Source: Alphaproteobacteria bacterium
GTDB lineage: Bacteria; Pseudomonadota; Alphaproteobacteria; Rhizobiales; Hyphomicrobiaceae
Assembly (NCBI GenBank): GCA_018830445.1
Contig: JAHJSN010000160.1
Location: forward strand, 1-32,941
Direction of reading: 5' to 3'
DNA: 32,941 bases
The translations under genes and the position numbers were made by a program. The notes under the pieces are model-generated. The model was not told where the DNA came from. It did not search any database and saw nothing but the letters and a program-made list of their open reading frames with translations. Below are positions 17,660-25,151 of the stretch, one piece after another; the stretch's first letter is position 1; every line of letters starts with the position of its first letter.

Positions 17660-18258
17660 TTGCCGCCCTCCTCGCCCAGCATGCCGGCAGCCATGACGAG
17701 GCTTTCGGCAATTTCCGCGATACGGCGGTTCTGGTTCATCGCCGTCTTGCGCAACAGTGCGTAGGCTTCCGGCTCCGCGATCCCGCGCGTCCGCATCAGG
17801 ATCGCCTTGGCCCGTTCGATTGTTTTGCGGTCCGCCAATTCCGACCTGGCGTCCTCAAGCTCGCGCTTCAGCCTCTCGAAAGCGTTAAATCGGACGACGG
17901 CGGTCTCCAGGATCGAGTGGACGCGCTCCTTTTTCAGGCCATCCACGACGTAGGCGGACACGCCTGCTTCGATCGCCGCCTCGATCGATGCCTGATCGCT
18001 GCGATCGACGAACATCGCGACCGGGCGCTTCACCGCCCTGGAGACGTCGAACATGTGTTCGAGCAGGTCGCGGTTTGGGTTTTCCAGATCGATGAAGATG
18101 ACGTCGGGGTCGATTGCGACGATGCGGCGGAGAAGTTGGCCGGTTGCATCGAGTATGGTGACGCGCACGTCGCCTGCGCCGCTCAATCCGTCCTCGATGA
18201 TGGAGGCACGGATGCGGTTTTCGTCGATGATCAGGATGTGCAGTGGTTTGTCCGACAT
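17656..18258 (-). CDS. nasT: ANTAR-domain antitermination regulator NasT
   Basis: 200-aa cytoplasmic RNA-binding regulator. Residues 1-~120 form a receiver-like domain (LHILIIDENRIRASIIEDGL; DVIFIDLENPN). After a short coiled linker comes the C-terminal ANTAR domain (ELADRKTIERAKAILMRTRGIAEPEAYALLRKTAMNQNRRIAEIAESLV), with the typical AKAILM...EAYALLRK.AM pattern. It binds paired hexaloop hairpins in leader RNAs and stops terminator formation. I start at ATG 18258 (MSDKPLHILIID), matching family length. The frame also opens at ATG 18312 and 18267, and no start has a strong Shine-Dalgarno. It overlaps nasS by 4 nt. Its RNA target is visible in front of nrtA. Confidence 0.92.
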   Translation of the reverse strand: MSDKPLHILIIDENRIRASIIEDGLSGAGDVRVTILDATGQLLRRIVAIDPDVIFIDLENPNRDLLEHMFDVSRAVKRPVAMFVDRSDQASIEAAIEAGVSAYVVDGLKKERVHSILETAVVRFNAFERLKRELEDARSELADRKTIERAKAILMRTRGIAEPEAYALLRKTAMNQNRRIAEIAESLVMAAGMLGEEGGK

Positions 18259-18515
18259 GGGCCGCATCTTGTGTGCGGCGCACAAAGAAGGCAAGCCGAC
18301 ATACTTGTTCATGGGAAGCAGGGGTGGAGCAGGGCTGCGGAAAGCGTCGGTGGGCGTTGACCTGCTTGGCGCACTACCTGCGCCTCATTCAATGCAAGCG
18401 CGGGGGGGATGCCTGCTGCGGGACAGGTGGGCGAATTTCATAAGTTATTGCGCCTTGGCACAATGTGGGCGATTGGATCGAGGATAAGCAGGGGTGCGCG
18501 GGTCTGGTGGCATGC
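18259..18515. other. Upstream region of nasT
   Basis: 257 bp between nasT and repeat copy B. It should contain the nasT promoter. A near-perfect inverted repeat, TTGTG...CACAA (about 18269-18285), lies just before the nasT start. No clear -35/-10 pair for nasT could be picked out, and no gene is seen. Confidence 0.4.
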
Positions 18516-18676
18516 CTAGCGCTCCGACTCTGACATATGGTTCCCTGCCGGGAACCTGAATGTCAGCCCGGAACAATGTCAGCCCGGAATACTTGGCAAC
18601 CTTTTGATTGCGTTCTGGATTGATAAACATTTGACGACCTCCACCCGGGAATCAAATGTTTGATCCAGAACACTAG
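18516..18676 (+). repeat. Interspersed two-hairpin repeat, copy B (full length, 161 bp)
   Basis: Bounded by CTAG at 18516-18519 and 18673-18676; the seven bases CTAGCGC occur at both edges. Left module: TGACAT...ATGTCA outside GGTTCCC-tgcc-GGGAACC. Then a tandem pair of 16-bp units starting ATGTCAGCCCGGAA, the junction ACTTGGCAACC, and the right hairpin, whose inner stem AAACATTTGA/TCAAATGTTT is perfect. Its outer stem, GCGTTCTGGAT/ATCCAGAACAC, has one mismatch. It sits between nasT and tRNA-Leu. Confidence 0.92.
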
Positions 18677-18767
18677 CGCCGGTGTGCAGCAGGTTTGTGC
18701 AGCAGGTAGCCTAGCAAAAGCCCATGAAATAAGATGTTTTCGCCGTTTCAACGGCTTCGGGGAGAGT

Positions 18768-18854
<87 letters not shown>

Positions 18855-19179
18855 ATCGTCTGGGCGATCGGAGGCCACGGAGTTAGTTGCACCGGGCGTG
18901 TTTGTCAACTAGCCCAACACCGGCTTGCCGAATGTTGGCAATTAAAAAGGCACCGGCTTGCACCTGAGGCAAGCTTGCACGCCAACACCGGCCTGCCGGG
19001 GGCTGGGAAAATGCCGCATCGAATAGAAGGCGTGTTGACAATCGGCTCGCCCCGGAACCGGTTCCCGTCAGCATTCCGCCCGCCCCCGTGACCAAAGGCT
19101 TCTTCCCACGGGCGGCGCCGCTGACTATAGGTTCTTTGAACAAGCGACGCGGCGGCAAAACGAAAGGCGAGAGGGCAAG
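18855..19179. other. Intergenic region with small direct repeats between tRNA-Leu and NDUFA9-like gene
   Basis: Besides the tRNA promoter it holds a 17-bp repeat, CCAACACCGGCTTGCCG at 18914-18930 and again with one change at 18982-18998. A partial third unit, CACCGGCTTGC, is at 18951-18961. GCAAGCTTGC (18969-18978) is a 10-bp palindrome. The first unit with its flank also forms CCAACA...TGTTGG. Promoter signals for the + strand gene should lie here; a TTGACA at 19034-19039 lacks a good -10. Confidence 0.6.
18880..18908 (-). promoter_or_regulatory. Likely sigma-70 promoter of tRNA-Leu
   Basis: The minus strand has a perfect -35 TTGACA (18908-18903), a 17-nt spacer and TAACTC (18885-18880) as a weaker -10. 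Transcription would start near 18873, about 20 nt before the mature tRNA. Confidence 0.5.
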
Positions 19180-20163
19180 ATGGCAGATCAGCGATCCGCA
19201 GGAAGGCTTGTGACGATCTTCGGCGGACCCGGCTTTGTCGGTAGATATGCAACTCGGGAGCTTGCAAGCCGCGGATGGCGCATCAGGGCTGCCAGCCGCA
19301 GGCCCGATCTTGCCGGACATTTGCAGCCGATGGGCGCGGTCGGCCAGATCCACCCCGTGCAGGCCAATCTGCGCTATCCCGAATCCGTTGCCCGCGCGGT
19401 TGCCGGCTCCGATGCCGCGATCATAGCGGTCGGTATTCTGGCCCCGTCAGGCCGCCAGAGTTTCGAAGCCCTGCATGTCGATGGGCCGCGGGCCGTCGCC
19501 AGGGCCGCCCGGGAAGCAGGCATCGCGCGGCTGATCCATATATCCGCCATAGGCGCGGACGAAGATTCTTCGGCTAAGTATGCACGCACCAAGGCGCGCG
19601 GCGAAGCGGCCGTGCTGGAGGAATTTCCGGACGCGATCATACTGCGCCCGTCGATCATTTTCGGCGCCGAGGATGAGTTCTTCAACCGGTTCGCCGCAAT
19701 GGCGCGCATCGCGCCGTTCCTGCCGCTGATCGGCGGTGGCCGCACCCGCTTCCAGCCGATCTATGTCGGCGACCTCGGCAAGGCTATCGCAAACGCGGTG
19801 GAGGGTGCCGGCAAACCCGGTACCATCTATGAACTTGGCGGCCCGGACGTCTTGAGCTTCAGGCAGCTTCTCGACCGTACCAAGGAATGGTCCGGCCATA
19901 ACGTCGGCTATTTGAGCATGCCGTTCTGGCTGGCGAAATTGCAGGCGCTGCTGACGTGGCCGTTGCCGAATTCGATCCGACCGTTGACCCTCGATCAGGT
20001 CCGCATGCTGCAAAAAGACAATGTCGTCAGCGAAGCGGCAAGAACCGAAGGCCGAACTCTTGAAGCTCTCGGCGTCGCAGCCCCGCACGCCGCGGCCAGC
20101 ATCGTTCCCGGCTATCTCGAACGCTTCAAGCACCGCGGCCAGTTCGCCCATTACCGAAGCTGA
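19180..20163 (+). CDS. Complex I NDUFA9-subunit-like NAD(P)-binding protein
   Basis: 327-aa atypical SDR of the NDUFA9/NAD(P)H-binding type. The nucleotide-binding loop TIFGGPGFVGRYATRELASRGW is near residues 12-33, and LIHISAIGADEDSSAKYARTKARGE holds a Y...K pair (YARTK). Mitochondrial NDUFA9 is a peripheral complex I subunit, but bacterial relatives are not shown to be complex I parts, so the role is open. GAGAGGGC lies about 4-11 nt before ATG 19180. The CoA-transferase gene starts 33 nt downstream, probably in the same transcript. From memory this gene often neighbours uppP in relatives; here the two are 17 kb apart. Confidence 0.85.
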   Translation: MADQRSAGRLVTIFGGPGFVGRYATRELASRGWRIRAASRRPDLAGHLQPMGAVGQIHPVQANLRYPESVARAVAGSDAAIIAVGILAPSGRQSFEALHVDGPRAVARAAREAGIARLIHISAIGADEDSSAKYARTKARGEAAVLEEFPDAIILRPSIIFGAEDEFFNRFAAMARIAPFLPLIGGGRTRFQPIYVGDLGKAIANAVEGAGKPGTIYELGGPDVLSFRQLLDRTKEWSGHNVGYLSMPFWLAKLQALLTWPLPNSIRPLTLDQVRMLQKDNVVSEAARTEGRTLEALGVAAPHAAASIVPGYLERFKHRGQFAHYRS

Positions 20164-20196
20164 TCGCGATGTTCTAACAGGACGGAGCGCGCGACG

Positions 20197-21414
20197 ATGA
20201 GCGGGCAGCACAGCCAGCCACTACACGGCCTCAGGGTCGTTGATGCAACCCACGTGCTCGCCGGGCCGTTCGCGACCTACCAGCTAGCCCTTCTCGGTGC
20301 GCAAGTGATCCGCGTTGAGCGCATCGACGGCGACGACTTCGTGCGCCGCCACGGCGGCACCGATGCGATGAAGGCCGCCGGGCTCGGCGCATCATTCCTG
20401 TCGCAGAACGCATGCAAACGCTCGATTGCGGTCGACCTCAAGGACGAGCGCGGCCGGCAGCTGTTCCACCGCCTCGCTACCGACGCCGATATCGTCGTGG
20501 AGAATTTCCGCCCCGGCGTCGTTGACAGGCTCGGCATCGGCTTCGCTGACATCGCAGCAATAAATCCGCGGGTGATCTATTGCAGCCTGTCCGGTTATGG
20601 TCCGACCGGACCGCTGGCCGGCGCGCCTGCCTACGATCACATCGTGCAGGGCTTGAGCGGTATGATGGCGATGACCGGCACGGCTGAATCCGGACCCATG
20701 CGCGTCGGGTTTCCGATTGTCGACTACATCGCAGGACAGACCGCGCTCGCCGCGATCCTCGCAGCCCTTGCCAACCGCGACCGCAATGGCGCCAAGGCCC
20801 AGCATCTCGAAGTGCCGATGCTCGACTCACTCGTCGCCCTGATGGCCGCCAATGCCGTTGACTACGAAACGACCGGCACTTTGCGGGGTCTTCACGGTAA
20901 CGAGGCTTTTTCCAACAGCCCGTTCTCGGATCGCTTCGACACCTGCGACGGTCAGATCGTCGTCACCGCGAATACGCCAGCCCAGGCCGCACGCCTGTGC
21001 GATCTGATCGACCGCCGCGACCTGATAGCTTTCGCGAAGGCAGGCGCGGCGATTGGTCAGGCCGGCCGCGACGACGTCGCCAAAGCGCTTCGCGAGGCGT
21101 TCAGGAGCGATACGGCTTTGGCCTGGGAAACCCGCCTCAACGCCGCCAGCGTCCCCGCTGCGAAAGTCAGGAACCTTGCCGAAGTCCTTGCCCATCCTCA
21201 GTTGCGCGAAAGCGGATTGATGCGTCGGCTGGAAGTGCCCGAAACCGGCGGCAGCGTGCACGTTCCAGGCATTGCGTTCCGCTCGGATAGCTGGCCACCG
21301 ATCGAGCTTGAAGCGGCCCCGACGCTCAGCCGGGACGCCGACGAAATCCTCACCATGTGCGGGTACACGGAAACCGATATCCAAGCTCTACGGTCCGCCA
21401 ACATAGTCAAGTGA
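20197..21414 (+). CDS. CaiB/BaiF family (class III) CoA-transferase
   Basis: 405-aa cytoplasmic CoA-transferase, moving CoA between carboxylic acids through an enzyme-bound anhydride. N-terminal Rossmann-like segment GLRVVDATHVLAGPFATYQLALLGAQVIRVE. ENFRPGVVDRLGIGF and YCSLSGYGPTGPLAGAPAYDHIVQGLSGMM are family hallmarks. The catalytic aspartate is D176 in GFPIVDYIAGQTAL. Substrate cannot be assigned from sequence. GGACGGAGCG precedes the ATG. Its stop lies 9 nt from the stop of the convergent gss gene, with no obvious terminator between. Confidence 0.92.
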   Translation: MSGQHSQPLHGLRVVDATHVLAGPFATYQLALLGAQVIRVERIDGDDFVRRHGGTDAMKAAGLGASFLSQNACKRSIAVDLKDERGRQLFHRLATDADIVVENFRPGVVDRLGIGFADIAAINPRVIYCSLSGYGPTGPLAGAPAYDHIVQGLSGMMAMTGTAESGPMRVGFPIVDYIAGQTALAAILAALANRDRNGAKAQHLEVPMLDSLVALMAANAVDYETTGTLRGLHGNEAFSNSPFSDRFDTCDGQIVVTANTPAQAARLCDLIDRRDLIAFAKAGAAIGQAGRDDVAKALREAFRSDTALAWETRLNAASVPAAKVRNLAEVLAHPQLRESGLMRRLEVPETGGSVHVPGIAFRSDSWPPIELEAAPTLSRDADEILTMCGYTETDIQALRSANIVK

Positions 21415-21423
21415 GGTCGCAAA

Positions 21424-23337
21424 TCATTCGGATTTGAGCGACGCCATCGCTTGATCCGGCACGATCCGCAACGCGAGCATGTCGCTGTGCGTGGTGATGA
21501 CCGGCGAAGGGTCCACCCGCACGCAGGTCCCGGCAAGCGTTCCGGCAGCCGTGAAGGTGCCGATCTGCACGTTCATGCCGCCGATCTTCGGCAGCGGGAA
21601 ATACTCCTGGAAGATCTGGTCCTGGCTGTCGAATTGTCCATGCGTTTCAGAAACGAGTTCGTTGTCGGCGTTGAATATCGATATGTTGGCCCCGCACCGC
21701 CCGACGATAGGCTTGGCTGCATATCCCTTTCGGCGAAGGTTGTCGGTCAATGAAAACTGGGTCTCGAGCAGGTAAGGGTGATCGGGATAAAGCATCCACA
21801 ATACCGGCAGGATCGCCTTATTGCTCGGGATGAGCGTCCACAGCGGCTCGAAGACCATGACGTCGCGTCGCAAAAGGACATCGACCAGACGCGGCGGCTT
21901 CTTCACCCGCTCGAAGCGCGCACGCAGCACCTGCCCTTCGGCACGTTCGTCTTCTGTTATCTCCTCGCGGATCTGATCGAGAGCACTTTCCCACGCCCAG
22001 GTCTTCCAGACGAAGTTGATTCGCTCGCCGTCGGAATCAACGACACAGCCCTCGTCGTCCCATGCGAGACCGGACACTCCCTTGATCCGCTTCGTGCGTA
22101 TCCCGGCGGCTTCGATGGCCGACTTCATGTAGAGGGCGTGGTAGATCTCTTCCTTGTCGCGGTCGTGCATGATGTGCAGGGTATCGGTCAGCCCGATGTC
22201 CTTCCACGCCGCGATGAGATCCTTCGTCAGTTCGATCCCGGAGCCTGTGCCGACCGAGCAGCCGAAATGCTCCGCCCAGACTTCCTGCACGTTGCCGCAC
22301 TCCATGTGGCATGAGGCTGAATCGCAATTGTATTCGTAGACCTTGATGCCGCGCTGCGAGACGGAGAAATCGAACCGGCCGGTAATCATCTCGTTGCGGC
22401 GGTTGTCCCACGACTGGTGGATGCGCGGCCAAAGAACCTGCGGCAGGTTGAATTTGGCAAGGAGCTGGTCGTCCTGCAGCACGAAGTTGGTTGCATGCAT
22501 GAACATGGCATGCAGTTCGTTCGTCGCCCGCTTGATCTCCATTGACGCGGTCTGGCTGATGCAGAAGTAGCGGTAGGCGTCGGCATCGGCGCTGGTAAGC
22601 TTGTGACCGCCCATCATGTCGACATAGGCCGCCGCGTCCGCCTTCGAGGTATCGAGCCACGCCGTATCGGCCTGGCCGCGGTTCTCGACTTCGCAGCCGA
22701 TCAGATTGAACAGATGAGGATCTGGGTCATCGACGTCGTCGGCGTGCGTTGCGTCTGCCGTTTCGATCACCCATCCAAGTACGCTGGTGTCGGCGTAGGT
22801 GCACTTCACCCAGTGCCGGCCGTTCGCGTCGACATCCATGGCGAGTTCGCGAGAGTAATCCGTGCCCTCGGCCCATACCTTGTCGTCGACGTTCTGCTCG
22901 ATGCAGCGCACCGTGTCCACCAGCACTTCCGTGACCACAGCGACATGGCCGGTGACTTCGAAATAGCCGCCCTCATTCCAGATCAGCAGGCTGCCGGGTT
23001 CCGGCGGGCGCCTCGATCCGTTGCGGAACGAGTGGAGCGGCAGTTCGCTTCCGTCTTCGATCATCTTGACGCTTTTCAAACGGAAGATGTCGTAGGCCAT
23101 GGCGATATCTTCGAAGATGTAGCCTTTGTTGAGGTACATCCAGCGCCGCGCAAGTTCCACGCATTGCCACTTGTAGCCCATGAAGACGCCGCCGATGGTA
23201 CTGCGGTAGGCCTGCCGGTTCGGCAGCTGCGACTTGTCAACGGAATCGTAGTCAGACGAATAGACCTCTACGCCATCAGCGGAGGTGCCAAGCAGGGTCC
23301 CAAACGGTGCGGATTGCGGTGTGTGGTGGTGGCGCAA
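21424..23337 (-). CDS. gss: Bifunctional glutathionylspermidine synthetase/amidase
   Basis: 637-aa protein matching the Escherichia coli Gss layout. The N-terminal CHAP amidase domain (1-~200) has C59 in KWQCVELARRW, H131 in TGHVAVVTEV and E147 in CIEQNV, the same positions as the E. coli catalytic triad. The C-terminal synthetase is ATP-grasp-like: KATNELHAMFMHAT, KVYEYNCDSASCHMECG, FVWKTWAWESALDQIREE, VFEPLWTLIPSNKAILPVLW, KPIVGRCGANI. It joins glutathione to spermidine using ATP and hydrolyses the product, in the cytoplasm. The N-terminus carries PFGTLLG as in E. coli, which supports the start. The gene is best known from enterobacteria and kinetoplastids, so its presence here is notable. 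Confidence 0.95.
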   Translation of the reverse strand: MRHHHTPQSAPFGTLLGTSADGVEVYSSDYDSVDKSQLPNRQAYRSTIGGVFMGYKWQCVELARRWMYLNKGYIFEDIAMAYDIFRLKSVKMIEDGSELPLHSFRNGSRRPPEPGSLLIWNEGGYFEVTGHVAVVTEVLVDTVRCIEQNVDDKVWAEGTDYSRELAMDVDANGRHWVKCTYADTSVLGWVIETADATHADDVDDPDPHLFNLIGCEVENRGQADTAWLDTSKADAAAYVDMMGGHKLTSADADAYRYFCISQTASMEIKRATNELHAMFMHATNFVLQDDQLLAKFNLPQVLWPRIHQSWDNRRNEMITGRFDFSVSQRGIKVYEYNCDSASCHMECGNVQEVWAEHFGCSVGTGSGIELTKDLIAAWKDIGLTDTLHIMHDRDKEEIYHALYMKSAIEAAGIRTKRIKGVSGLAWDDEGCVVDSDGERINFVWKTWAWESALDQIREEITEDERAEGQVLRARFERVKKPPRLVDVLLRRDVMVFEPLWTLIPSNKAILPVLWMLYPDHPYLLETQFSLTDNLRRKGYAAKPIVGRCGANISIFNADNELVSETHGQFDSQDQIFQEYFPLPKIGGMNVQIGTFTAAGTLAGTCVRVDPSPVITTHSDMLALRIVPDQAMASLKSE

Positions 23338-23444
23338 TGGCGGCGGCTTTCAGGTTGGGAGCGTTTCCCGATGTTTATTGCACGGCGCGCGGAACTACTC
23401 TGCGGCATAATCCAGGCAGCCTGTTGCGGGAGCCGGGGCACCTT

Positions 23445-23481
23445 ACAAAAACAGCCCCGCCGGCCTCAGCCGAACGGGGCT
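23445..23481 (-). terminator. Intrinsic terminator after the DUF1150-like gene
   Basis: On the minus strand AGCCCCG (23481-23475) pairs with CGGGGCT (23459-23453), closing a 15-nt loop that contains its own CGGC/GCCG pairing. The run TTTTT at 23450-23446 follows. It lies about 40 nt after the DUF1150-like stop codon and insulates gss from it. Confidence 0.8.
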
Positions 23482-23522
23482 TTCAAACGAGAGTCGTTTG
23501 GACGCAACGCACGCGTTGGCGT

Positions 23523-23786
23523 TCAATGCAGGCTGGCAACCACCAGTTCGTCATCGATGGCCTGGCCAAGTGCGGCCTGCATGGAGTCGGTCAGCGCGAT
23601 CGGCGTGCCGTCCGCGGCATGCAATGCATAGATGCTGATGCCTTCTGGAAGGGTATCGTCGAGGGGATAGATCTCGTTTGCCTCTTCCGAAGACAGCGTC
23701 TTGATGTAGGCGACTTCTCCGCCACCGAGCTGCTCGAGCTCATCGGCGCTGATGCCGCGTCTCACGTCGATGCCAAGTCCAGTCAT
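23523..23786 (-). CDS. DUF1150-family small protein
   Basis: 87 aa from ATG 23786 (MTGLGIDVRRGISADELEQLGGGEVAYIKTL). An upstream ATG at 23807 would add 7 residues; a GGAGTGAGCG before 23786 favours the shorter form. The pattern GEVAYIK...LHAADGTPIALTDS...A...LVVASLH fits the small DUF1150 family, which I recall as lying next to Hsp20 genes in this order, as it does here. Function unknown. It is acidic, with no membrane segment. It is separated from hsp20 by about 200 bp and ended by a good terminator. Confidence 0.75.
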   Translation of the reverse strand: MTGLGIDVRRGISADELEQLGGGEVAYIKTLSSEEANEIYPLDDTLPEGISIYALHAADGTPIALTDSMQAALGQAIDDELVVASLH

Positions 23787-23983
23787 AACGCTCACTCCTC
23801 CATCCACCGCGCTGCCCCGAACAGTGAGCTACAGCGCGCTCCCCCATTCCCAGTATTGCACCAGCTTCCTGGCGAAATCGGCACGATTTTCCGGCAAATT
23901 CGAAACATTAACGACTTTAGTCATGTTCCGACGATTCGTCCGCAACCACCATGCCTGTTGAGATTTTCTTGCGACCTGTGTGG

Positions 23984-24430
23984 CTACCGGACACTTGCGC
24001 CTTTCGCATTGCCGATTTCGATGCGCCGTACCAGCCGCTCTGGCTCGAGTTTTACAAGGTCAATTTCCAGCAGACCGTTGTTGAGGTCGGCGTTGCGGAC
24101 TTCGATCCCGTCGGCCAGCACGAACGTGCGCTGGAACTGGCGCGCTGCGATGCCCCGATGCAGATATTCGCGGGCCTTGTCGTCTTCCTGGCGGCCGCGA
24201 ATGACGAGTTGATTATCTTCGAGCGTTACTTCGAGTTGGTCGCGCGTGAAGCCTGCGACCGCCAGCGTGATGCGCAGGAGCTCGATTCGGTCTGGTTCGG
24301 AAGGTGCGATACGCTCGATATTATAGGGAGGATAGCCGCCGTCTGAACCCTTTCCGGCGCGATCGATGAGTCGCTCGATTTCCTCGAAACCCAAGAGCAG
24401 GGGGTGGGATAGGGAACCCATTCGTGTCAT
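23984..24430 (-). CDS. Small heat-shock protein, Hsp20 family
   Basis: 148-aa alpha-crystallin-type holdase chaperone of the IbpA class, cytoplasmic. N-terminal MTRMGSLSHPLLLGFEEIERLIDR and YPPYNIERI are typical of rhizobial class A sHsps. The crystallin core spans about 36-130, ending with the conserved NGLLEIDLVKLEPE, and a C-terminal RRIEI supplies the I-x-I oligomerisation contact. ATG 24430 is preferred, with GAAGGA about 9 nt upstream; the frame is open further upstream but outside the family. Confidence 0.92.
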   Translation of the reverse strand: MTRMGSLSHPLLLGFEEIERLIDRAGKGSDGGYPPYNIERIAPSEPDRIELLRITLAVAGFTRDQLEVTLEDNQLVIRGRQEDDKAREYLHRGIAARQFQRTFVLADGIEVRNADLNNGLLEIDLVKLEPERLVRRIEIGNAKGASVR

Positions 24431-24488
24431 CAGACTAAGTCCTTCAAAATAAGCGACTTTCAGCAGCTTAGAGCGGCATTCGAGGCCC

Positions 24489-24494
24489 ATTATA
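24489..24494 (-). promoter_or_regulatory. Possible -10 element of hsp20
   Basis: A perfect TATAAT on the minus strand (within GCCTATAATGGG), giving a leader of about 50 nt. No consensus -35 lies 16-18 nt upstream, so recognition by a heat-shock sigma factor or an activated promoter is possible. In the leader AAGTC pairs with GACTT next to the Shine-Dalgarno GAAGGA, a weak candidate for temperature-sensitive masking. Confidence 0.4.
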
Positions 24495-24631
24495 GGCGCC
24501 TTGTCTGCCCGGCCCCGGATCACCGGCTACCGGAATGCTGCGACTGCGTTAACGATCATATGGGGCAATCCGTTATGCATTCAAGTGAGCCCTGGAGGGG
24601 GCGCTACCGACTGTTTCTAATGTGGTGTCGG

Positions 24632-24792
24632 CTCGTGTTCCGGCTCCGACATATGGTTCCCTGCCGGGAACCTGAATGTCAGCCCGGAACAATGTCGGCC
24701 CGGAATACTTGGCAACCTTTTGATTGCGTTCGGGATTCACAAACATTTGACGACCTCCACCCGGGAATCAAATGTTTGATCCAGAACACTAG
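24632..24792 (+). repeat. Interspersed two-hairpin repeat, copy C (full length, 161 bp)
   Basis: Exactly the same length as copy B. The left edge is CTCG rather than CTAG; the right edge is CTAG at 24789-24792. The left hairpin GGTTCCC/GGGAACC and inner right stem CAAACATTTGA/TCAAATGTTTG are perfect. The outer right stem has two mismatches (GCGTTCGGGAT). The left 21 bases differ from copy B at five positions while the rest is nearly identical. Confidence 0.92.
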
Positions 24793-24868
24793 GAACTCGA
24801 TTCATTGTGAGCTTCGAGAATTCGTACACCTTCTTGAAATTATTGGATCTTTCATTAAATACAGGGGC

Positions 24869-25033
24869 ATGGACCGCATCAAGGAAAAGTCTGATTACCC
24901 TATCGAGCCGGTGAAAGCAGCCGATGAGCGCATGCGTAAGTGTTTGATTTGTGACAAGGAATTCTTGAGTTCCTGGTCCGGCAACCGCGTCTGCAAGCGT
25001 TGCCGCGCAAGCGCGACGTGGCGGCAGGGCTGA
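24869..25033 (+). CDS. Small zinc-ribbon-like protein
   Basis: 54 aa: MDRIKEKSDYPIEPVKAADE then C25-L-I-C28...C42-K-R-C45 and a basic tail ending WRQG. The CxxC-x13-CxxC arrangement suggests a single zinc site. The frame is open to 24560, but that part runs through repeat copy C, so the ATG at 24869 is the sensible start. AGGGG lies unusually close to the ATG. I recall short proteins of this form as conserved in Rhizobiales, function unknown. Confidence 0.6.
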   Translation: MDRIKEKSDYPIEPVKAADERMRKCLICDKEFLSSWSGNRVCKRCRASATWRQG

Positions 25034-25151
25034 TCAGTCCGGCTGCAGATTTCGGAATGAGGCCTATTCCAAGGCTGTGCAACTTGAGCATTGCGCAGCT
25101 TTCGCGCGCATTCGCGGTCAATTGGGCGTTTGAAATTCTTCGGCTCTTCAG

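Larger units (their letters stand above)
24431..24868. other. Intergenic region around repeat copy C
   Basis: 438 bp between hsp20 (-) and the small zinc-ribbon-like gene (+). It contains the hsp20 leader and -10, repeat copy C (24632-24792), and about 75 bp before the small gene. Nothing else is recognisable. Confidence 0.6.

Noticed and set aside
18455-18471. Plus-strand TTGGCACAATGTGGGCG, resembling a sigma-54 promoter
   Set aside because: GG and GC spacing fits, but no + strand gene follows before repeat B and the -12 element is poor.
24431-24482. ROSE-type RNA thermometer before hsp20
   Set aside because: The conserved ROSE motif opposite the Shine-Dalgarno is absent; only short pairings are seen.
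24560-25033. 157-codon version of the small zinc-ribbon-like gene
   Set aside because: The first 103 codons run through repeat copy C and match no protein pattern; the start at 24869 is used instead.
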